9,842 nucleotides of DNA from Rickettsia sp. GTDB taxonomy: Bacteria; Pseudomonadota; Alphaproteobacteria; Rickettsiales; Rickettsiaceae. Under the pieces are notes generated by a model. That model did no database searches. It was not told the origin of the DNA and worked only from the letters and a program-made list of their open reading frames with translations. The position numbers and the translations under genes were made by a program. Position 1 is the first letter of the stretch. Each line of letters begins with the position of its first letter. Where the stretch lies: the NCBI GenBank assembly GCA_031254535.1, contig JAIRUG010000018.1:1-9842 (forward strand), in the 5' to 3' direction. Positions 5,491-9,842 of this stretch are shown here, piece by piece.

Positions 5491-6405
5491 ATGACCATAA
5501 CTCCTGATTACCTAATTGAAAGAAAGCAAAATAAATCAAAATTAAGGCTTTGGAAGTTAGCAACAATTTTTATGTTTATAGCTTTAATTGTTGTGACGAT
5601 TAAGCGGTTTGATTTGACAAGCTCTGAATATGTAGTTACTAATAGTAAATATATAGCTTCGGTTTTAATAGAAGGTATTATTCTTGAAGATGCAAAACGT
5701 GATACAAGATTGGAGAAAATTATTGATAATGAGCAGATTAGTGCTCTAGTGGTTAATGTCAATTCTCCTGGTGGAACTGTCGTTGGCTCAGAGAAAATCT
5801 ATAATATGCTCAGAAAAATATCAGCCAAAAAGCCGGTGGTGGTTGTTATGGGCACATTGGCGGCAAGTGGAGGATACTTGATATCCTTAGGAGGTGATTA
5901 TATAATTAGTCATAATGGAACTATTACCGGGTCAATTGGTGTAATTTTTCAAACTCTAGAAGTTACAGATTTAGCAAGGACATTAGGTATTACCTTTAAT
6001 AATTTTAAATCTGGAGAATTAAAGGCAGCTCCTAATCTTACTGAGAAAGTCACAGAAGCTGTTCGACAGGCTATAATGTCCAATATACTGGATACTTATG
6101 ACTATTTTATTGAACTAGTTGCTTTAAGAAGGAATATACCAATTGACGAAGTTAGGGAAATGGCTGATGGTCGGATATATTCTGGTCGTCAAGCTTTAAA
6201 GCTAAAGCTTGTTGATGCTGTGGGGTCGCGGGATGATGCGATTAAATGGTTACAAGAAGTCAAGAAAATTGATAAGAATTTGAAGCTAAAAGAGTTTAGA
6301 ATAAAACCTAAGCCAAAATTCCTTGAAATTATTATGGAAGATCTTGATAATATTTTGCCAAGTTTTTTCAAGAATAAATTTCAAGGATTAGGAGCAATCT
6401 TTTGA
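5491..6405 (+). CDS. sppA: Signal peptide peptidase SppA (S49 family, short form)
   Basis: Membrane-bound serine protease that degrades signal peptides left in the inner membrane after secretion. The 304-residue length is that of the single-domain type, not the tandem E. coli type of about 618. One N-terminal membrane segment (about 20-37) anchors the protein with its catalytic domain outside. The catalytic Ser126 lies in GTLAASGGYLIS and the Lys178 base in FKSGELKAAPN, 52 residues apart, the same spacing as in Bacillus SppA. The NVNSPGG segment (89-95) and GSIGV (148-152) are further family landmarks. Active enzymes of this type assemble into a ring because each subunit has only half a site. 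The gene is 21 nt after the 168-aa ORF and 3 nt before the ihfB-like gene, a pairing common in alphaproteobacteria. No strong ribosome site is visible before the ATG. Confidence 0.93.
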   Translation: MTITPDYLIERKQNKSKLRLWKLATIFMFIALIVVTIKRFDLTSSEYVVTNSKYIASVLIEGIILEDAKRDTRLEKIIDNEQISALVVNVNSPGGTVVGSEKIYNMLRKISAKKPVVVVMGTLAASGGYLISLGGDYIISHNGTITGSIGVIFQTLEVTDLARTLGITFNNFKSGELKAAPNLTEKVTEAVRQAIMSNILDTYDYFIELVALRRNIPIDEVREMADGRIYSGRQALKLKLVDAVGSRDDAIKWLQEVKKIDKNLKLKEFRIKPKPKFLEIIMEDLDNILPSFFKNKFQGLGAIF

Positions 6406-6408
6406 TTT

Positions 6409-6672
6409 ATGGCAAGAAAATCTGACCTAGTAAATAAAATATCGGAGAATCTTAGTTATCTTTCTAAAGCGGATATAAAAGATTCTGTAGATTTGGTTTT
6501 GGATTATTTACAATCTAGCTTAGCGAAGCAACATCGTATTGAAATTAGAGGCTTTGGTAGTTTCTCGATTAGGCAACGGAAATTTCCAAATAGTGAGCAA
6601 TCATATAAAACCGTCTATTATCGTATGCCTAAAAATTATGCCAACATACGTGAAGAAAATATAGTATCCTGA
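6409..6672 (+). CDS. ihfB: Integration host factor beta-like / HU-family protein, divergent arm
   Basis: Small nucleoid protein of the HU/IHF family, which bends DNA as a dimer. The N-terminal half is clear: MARKSDLVNKISE opens the first helix, and RIEIRGFGSFSIRQR (43-57) is almost the IhfB sequence. The second half is unusual. The beta-ribbon arm that normally carries Arg-Asn-Pro-x-Thr-Gly, whose proline intercalates into DNA, is replaced by KFPNSEQSYKTVYYRMPKN and is about six residues shorter; the usual HFKPGKELR is reduced to YRMPKNYANIR. The total is 87 residues against 94 in E. coli. Position 3 nt after sppA supports the IhfB assignment. DNA bending may be altered, or this may be a lineage norm. 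An HU-like or specialised role is the alternative. Confidence 0.8.
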   Translation: MARKSDLVNKISENLSYLSKADIKDSVDLVLDYLQSSLAKQHRIEIRGFGSFSIRQRKFPNSEQSYKTVYYRMPKNYANIREENIVS

Positions 6673-6673
6673 A

Positions 6674-6717
6674 CGTCTATTAGCGAGGAGCCACTCTACG
6701 GCGGATAATGAAGCAAG
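6674..6717 (+). repeat. Degraded repeat arm with the alternative outer block (second copy)
   Basis: It begins CGTCTATTAGCGAGGAG, identical to the reverse complement of 4727-4743, and ends with GAAGCAAG, a damaged version of the inner GAAGCAATCCA block. The centre differs from the other copy. It starts immediately after the ihfB-like stop codon. Confidence 0.6.
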
Positions 6718-6732
6718 TTTTACTATCCCCAA

Positions 6733-6769
6733 CGTCATTGCGAGGAGGCATAGCCGACGAAGCAATCCA
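6733..6769 (+). repeat. Single palindromic-repeat arm between ihfB and mutS
   Basis: It starts CGTCATTGCGAGGAGGCA and ends GACGAAGCAATCCA. It differs from the left arm at 4762-4798 at only two positions. No facing arm follows: the downstream DNA shows only a weak CTTCGTC trace (6812-6818) before the mutS promoter. Confidence 0.85.
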
Positions 6770-6822
6770 GAAAAGTGATTGAAAATAAATTACTTCATAG
6801 ACCTATGGTCTCTTCGTCTTGC

Positions 6823-6851
6823 TTGACAAAATATCCTATCGCCTTTATTGT
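6823..6851 (+). promoter_or_regulatory. Predicted sigma70-type promoter of mutS
   Basis: A perfect TTGACA (6823-6828) is followed 17 nt later by TATTGT (6846-6851), a four-of-six -10 box. Transcription would start near 6858, giving a leader of about 22 nt before the mutS ATG at 6880. A small palindrome (AGACC-TAT-GGTCT, 6799-6811) lies 11 nt upstream of the -35 box. This is the best plus-strand promoter in the window, and it implies mutS is transcribed independently of the sppA-ihfB group. Confidence 0.6.
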
Positions 6852-6879
6852 TTAGTTATTTCTTATAATTAGTGTAGTT

Positions 6880-9546
6880 ATGACTTTAGAAGAATTCCGC
6901 CTAAAATATAATTATGATCAATCAACCAAGATGATGCAACAATATTTAGACATCAAATTTGCTAATCTTGATTGTCTTTTATTGTTTAGGATGGGTGATT
7001 TTTATGAAATGTTTTTTGAGGATGCCATTCTTGCTAGTCAAGTTTTAGGTATTGCTCTTACTAAAAGAGGCTCTAATGGCGATTGTGACATTGCTATGTG
7101 TGGTGTCCCTCATCATGCTCTTGAGACCTATTTAAATAAATTAATTGAAGAAAATTACAAAGTTGCTATTTGCGATCAATTAGAGACACCAGAAGAAGCA
7201 AAAAAACGTGGTGGCTATAAAGCTGTAGTAAGTAGGGACGTAACGCGTATTATCACCCCAGGTACTATTACTGAGGAATCTTTAATTGATGCTGGTGAAC
7301 CTAATTATTTGGCAAGTTTAGTTTTACTAAAGAACAGAGCGTCAATTTGTTACGTGGATATTTCTACTTCAGAAATTTCAGTTATAGAGATTCCGCAGAA
7401 TGAGATTATCAACGAATTATCGCGTCTTAAGCCCAAAGAGATTTTACTTAGTGAAAATTTGAGAGGGCAACAATTAGCTAGTAATATTCAGAACCAATTG
7501 CATTTCCGTATCTCATATCAAGTTGATAGTTTTTTTGCTAGTAAAAAATGCCATAAAATTATTTTAGATTTTTATAAAATCAGTGCTCTAAAAGCTATAG
7601 GCGAAATATCCGAATGTCAAATAAGTAGTATTGGTAGTGTCTTAGAATATTTATCTTTAACCCAAAAACAAAATATTCCTTCTCTACCTTTACCTCGGTT
7701 GGTTAATTACCATAATTTTATGATTATTGATTCGGCAACTCGGCGGAATCTAGAAATTACCAGTAATTTATTAGGGAAAACCAAGGGTAGTGTCCTTGCT
7801 ACTATTGATCATACCGTTACTAAAGCTGCCAGCCGTCTATTATATCACTTTTTATCTACACCGCTAATAGATATTGAACAAATAAATTCTCGACAAAATA
7901 TAACAGAGTTTTTTTATACAAATATTGCAATAGTAGGAAATATTAAAAAATTACTCAAAAAAACTGGAGATTTAGAACGTTGCTTATCTAGAATTATGAT
8001 GAATCGCGGTTCAGGACGAGATCTACTAAATATTAAATATACGTTAAATGCTGCACTGGAAATAAAGGGAGAATTTATAGCTCATTACGGGCTAAATCTG
8101 CCAGATTATATAGAAAAGTTAATCAAGCCATTATCTGGCAATGAACAATTATATTCCTTAATAGACCAGGCAATTAGGGAAGATGCACCAAATAATATCA
8201 ATGAAGGCGGCATAATAAATCATCATTATCATCCTAAACTGCAAGAATTATATGATCTAATTAATAATGGCAAATCACATATAGAGAAACTAAAAAATCT
8301 ATATCGTCTTGATACTGGCATTGAAACTCTTAAAATATCGCATAATAATGTACTTGGGTTATTTATTGAAATTACCCTAAGACATAGTGATAAGATGGTA
8401 GACAGCAAATTTATTCATCGCCAAACAACCTCTAATGCTAGTCGATATACTACTATTGAATTGCAAAAACTAGAAAGCGATATGGTTAATAGCAGAAGTT
8501 TAGCAATTAGTCTTGAACTGGAATTATATAATAAAATATGCGAGCAAGTTATTGATAATGCTCTATTTCTGCGATTGCTTAGCTGTTCTTTGAGTCAGCT
8601 TGATGTATTTTGTAATTTTGCTTATATTGCCGATGAATATAATTATGTTAGACCGGTTTTAACTAATGATTTGACTTTTGAAGTTATCAAGGGACGTCAT
8701 CCAGTTGTTGAACAAAGTTTGTTAACCGATAAAAAAAGCTTTATTGACAATAACTGTACTTTATCGGAAGCTAATAGAATTTGGTTAATTACTGGACCTA
8801 ATATGTCTGGTAAAAGTACTTTTTTGCGGCAAAATGCTCTAATAGCCATATTAGCACAAATTGGTAGTTTTGTGCCAGCGACAAGTGCCAGGATAGGGGT
8901 GGTAGACAAGATATTTAGTAGAATAGGGGCAGGGGACGATTTACAAGCAGGGCAGTCGACCTTTATGGTAGAAATGTTAGAGACGTCAGCTATTTTAGCT
9001 CAATCTACTAAAAATTCCTTAGTGATATTAGACGAGGTCGGGCGAGGGACTTCAACATATGATGGCGTATCAATTGCCTGGTCAGTACTTGAATATATTC
9101 ATGATAATCTCAAATGTCGATGTTTATTTGCTACGCATTATCATGAATTAACTAGTATGAGTAATTTTTTGCCCAGCCTAAAAAATTATACAGTTGTTAT
9201 TGAGGAATTAGGGAAAGAAATATTATTTTTGCATAATATTATTGAAGGGGCAGCTGATAAATCTTATGGAATTCATGTAGCCTACTTAGCGGGGCTACCA
9301 AAATCTGTTATAATTAGGGCGAACGACATTTTAACAAAATTAGAAAAAACCGCAACATACAAAAATAAGAATATATTAAACACCGAATCAAACAATTTAA
9401 GTTTATTTAACTTGCCAATAGAAAGTAAAAAAGAGATAAAATTCAATAAGTTAAAAGAAGAAATTAACAAAATCGAACCTGACCAACTCTCCCCTAAGCA
9501 AGCCTTAGAGTTGGTCTATAAATTGAAGGGATTGATTGTTGAGTAA
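6880..9546 (+). CDS. mutS: DNA mismatch repair protein MutS
   Basis: Recognises mismatches and small loops after replication and recruits MutL. The 888 residues compare with 853 in E. coli. The mismatch-reading Phe41-x-Glu43 motif is present in GDFYEMF. The core and clamp domains follow. The ATPase domain has Walker A GPNMSGKST (639-647), Walker B LVILDE with Asp718/Glu719, the signature region VGRGTST immediately after, and the His753 loop in ATHYHEL. The C-terminus ends DQLSPKQALELVYKLKGL, the usual dimer/tetramer helix, after a Lys/Asn-rich linker (about 820-865). The frame is intact and all key residues are present, so mismatch recognition and ATP turnover should be functional. It has its own predicted promoter. 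No terminator is seen in the 64 nt between the stop and the next palindromic repeat. Confidence 0.97.
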   Translation: MTLEEFRLKYNYDQSTKMMQQYLDIKFANLDCLLLFRMGDFYEMFFEDAILASQVLGIALTKRGSNGDCDIAMCGVPHHALETYLNKLIEENYKVAICDQLETPEEAKKRGGYKAVVSRDVTRIITPGTITEESLIDAGEPNYLASLVLLKNRASICYVDISTSEISVIEIPQNEIINELSRLKPKEILLSENLRGQQLASNIQNQLHFRISYQVDSFFASKKCHKIILDFYKISALKAIGEISECQISSIGSVLEYLSLTQKQNIPSLPLPRLVNYHNFMIIDSATRRNLEITSNLLGKTKGSVLATIDHTVTKAASRLLYHFLSTPLIDIEQINSRQNITEFFYTNIAIVGNIKKLLKKTGDLERCLSRIMMNRGSGRDLLNIKYTLNAALEIKGEFIAHYGLNLPDYIEKLIKPLSGNEQLYSLIDQAIREDAPNNINEGGIINHHYHPKLQELYDLINNGKSHIEKLKNLYRLDTGIETLKISHNNVLGLFIEITLRHSDKMVDSKFIHRQTTSNASRYTTIELQKLESDMVNSRSLAISLELELYNKICEQVIDNALFLRLLSCSLSQLDVFCNFAYIADEYNYVRPVLTNDLTFEVIKGRHPVVEQSLLTDKKSFIDNNCTLSEANRIWLITGPNMSGKSTFLRQNALIAILAQIGSFVPATSARIGVVDKIFSRIGAGDDLQAGQSTFMVEMLETSAILAQSTKNSLVILDEVGRGTSTYDGVSIAWSVLEYIHDNLKCRCLFATHYHELTSMSNFLPSLKNYTVVIEELGKEILFLHNIIEGAADKSYGIHVAYLAGLPKSVIIRANDILTKLEKTATYKNKNILNTESNNLSLFNLPIESKKEIKFNKLKEEINKIEPDQLSPKQALELVYKLKGLIVE

Positions 9547-9610
9547 TATGTTATATAGTTAACCTGTTGATATTCTAGGGAGATGAAATATGTGGTTAAA
9601 ATATCTTAAA

Positions 9611-9684
9611 GTCATTGCGAAAATTTACTTTAGTAGCATTGATGCAATCCATATACAAGCTTCATGGATTGCCACACTCACGTA
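9611..9684. repeat. Palindromic repeat interrupted by the right IS630 element
   Basis: The left arm starts GTCATTGCGA and reaches GCAATCCAT at 9652, with a diverged centre. The right arm starts ATGGATTGCC at 9664 and runs as CACACTCACGTA. It matches the reverse complement of the inner part of the arm at 4600-4636 with one change, but then stops at TA. The expected remainder, ending CTCGCAATGAC, is missing, and the IS end begins there. GCAATCCAT/ATGGATTGC (9644-9672) still forms a hairpin with an 11-nt loop, 98 nt after the mutS stop. Confidence 0.85.
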
Positions 9685-9710
9685 TAGCTTAACCAGATAA
9701 TATGGCGACA
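9685..9710 (+). repeat. Terminal inverted repeat of the right IS630 element (3' end)
   Basis: A 26-nt end starting TAGCTTAA and finishing ATGGCGACA. It equals the minus-strand sequence of 141-116 except at four positions. It ends five bases before the transposase stop codon. Confidence 0.82.
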
Positions 9711-9714
9711 TCAG

Positions 9715-9842
9715 CTAATGCTGCCAAACTGCCTGAAAGAAATCAGAGAAATTACCAGCACTTTTCCTGCTCTGCTGCTTAATTTTAAACCAGTAATGCT
9801 CTATTGGGTTCAAATCTGGTGAATATGTTGGTAAAAAAAGAA
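9715..9842 (-). CDS. IS630-family transposase, C-terminal fragment (partial)
   Basis: Read on the minus strand from 9840, 41 codons end in TAG at 9717-9715. The fragment begins LFLPTYSPDLNPIEHYW, the most conserved segment of IS630-type transposases; its Glu in NPIEH is the last residue of the catalytic DDE triad. It ends SDFFQAVWQH, a typical short helical tail. The rest lies beyond the window, so it is not known whether this copy is intact. The left-edge fragment carries the other end of the same protein type; the two could be copies of one IS. Confidence 0.92.
   Translation of the reverse strand, partial: LFLPTYSPDLNPIEHYWFKIKQQSRKSAGNFSDFFQAVWQH

Larger units (their letters stand above)
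9685..9842 (-). mobile_element. IS630-family insertion sequence, 3' end only (continues off the right edge)
   Basis: The element end begins TAGCTTAA at 9685, immediately after the TA of a broken palindromic repeat, and contains ATGGCGACA at 9702-9710. It is the inverted-repeat partner of the end seen at 116-141. Just inside it is the transposase stop. The transposase is on the minus strand, so this copy has the same orientation as the one at the left edge. Insertion at TA is as expected for the family. Confidence 0.88.

Noticed and set aside
5292..5762. Minus-strand open frames opposite the 168-aa gene and sppA
   Set aside because: They overlap well-supported plus-strand coding sequence, have no recognisable motifs, and reflect low stop frequency on the opposite strand.
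9547..9610. Rho-independent terminator right after mutS
   Set aside because: No GC-rich stem followed by a T-run is present in these 64 nt. The next stem is the interrupted repeat, which also lacks a T-run.

Overview
The window looks like chromosome from an AT-rich obligate intracellular alphaproteobacterium of the Rickettsiaceae, most probably a Rickettsia. The reasons are the low GC, the gene content (EnvZ/OmpR-like pair, dapA, smpB, sppA next to ihfB, mutS), weak Shine-Dalgarno sites, and intergenic gaps filled with GTCATTGCGAG...GCAATCCA palindromic repeats. The abundance of these repeats and the presence of insertion sequences suggest a repeat-rich lineage rather than the most reduced typhus-group genomes. 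The species cannot be fixed from the sequence alone.

Layout. Positions 1-141 are the 5' end of an IS630-family element read on the minus strand (transposase start at 63, terminal inverted repeat at 116-141). Next, also on the minus strand, are an EnvZ-like sensor kinase (139-1428) and its OmpR-like response regulator (1412-2092), overlapping by 17 nt with the regulator first. A short divergent intergenic region separates these from a plus-strand series: ilvE (2146-3048), a repeat cluster, dapA (3245-4123) overlapping smpB (4110-4568), a 394-nt gap made largely of repeats, an unrecognised 168-aa gene (4963-5469), sppA (5491-6405), a divergent ihfB-like gene (6409-6672), another repeat-bearing gap with a good sigma70-type promoter, and mutS (6880-9546). 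The window ends in a further repeat (from 9611) interrupted by the 3' end of a second IS630-family element (9685-9842, minus strand).

Functionally this is mostly core housekeeping: envelope sensing, amino-acid transamination, the first step of diaminopimelate synthesis (peptidoglycan), ribosome rescue, membrane proteolysis of signal-peptide remnants, nucleoid architecture and mismatch repair. The genes do not form one pathway.

The most interesting structure is at the edges and in the gaps. The left IS supplies the stop codon of the sensor kinase and so clips its C-terminus. The right IS has inserted at a TA dinucleotide inside one arm of a palindromic repeat. The two visible IS ends match each other at 22 of 26 positions and are in the same orientation. 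The palindromic repeats are modular, with constant outer and inner blocks around changing centres, and two degraded copies share an alternative outer block. I see no obviously new multi-gene system. The best candidate for an undescribed gene is the 168-aa protein at 4963-5469.
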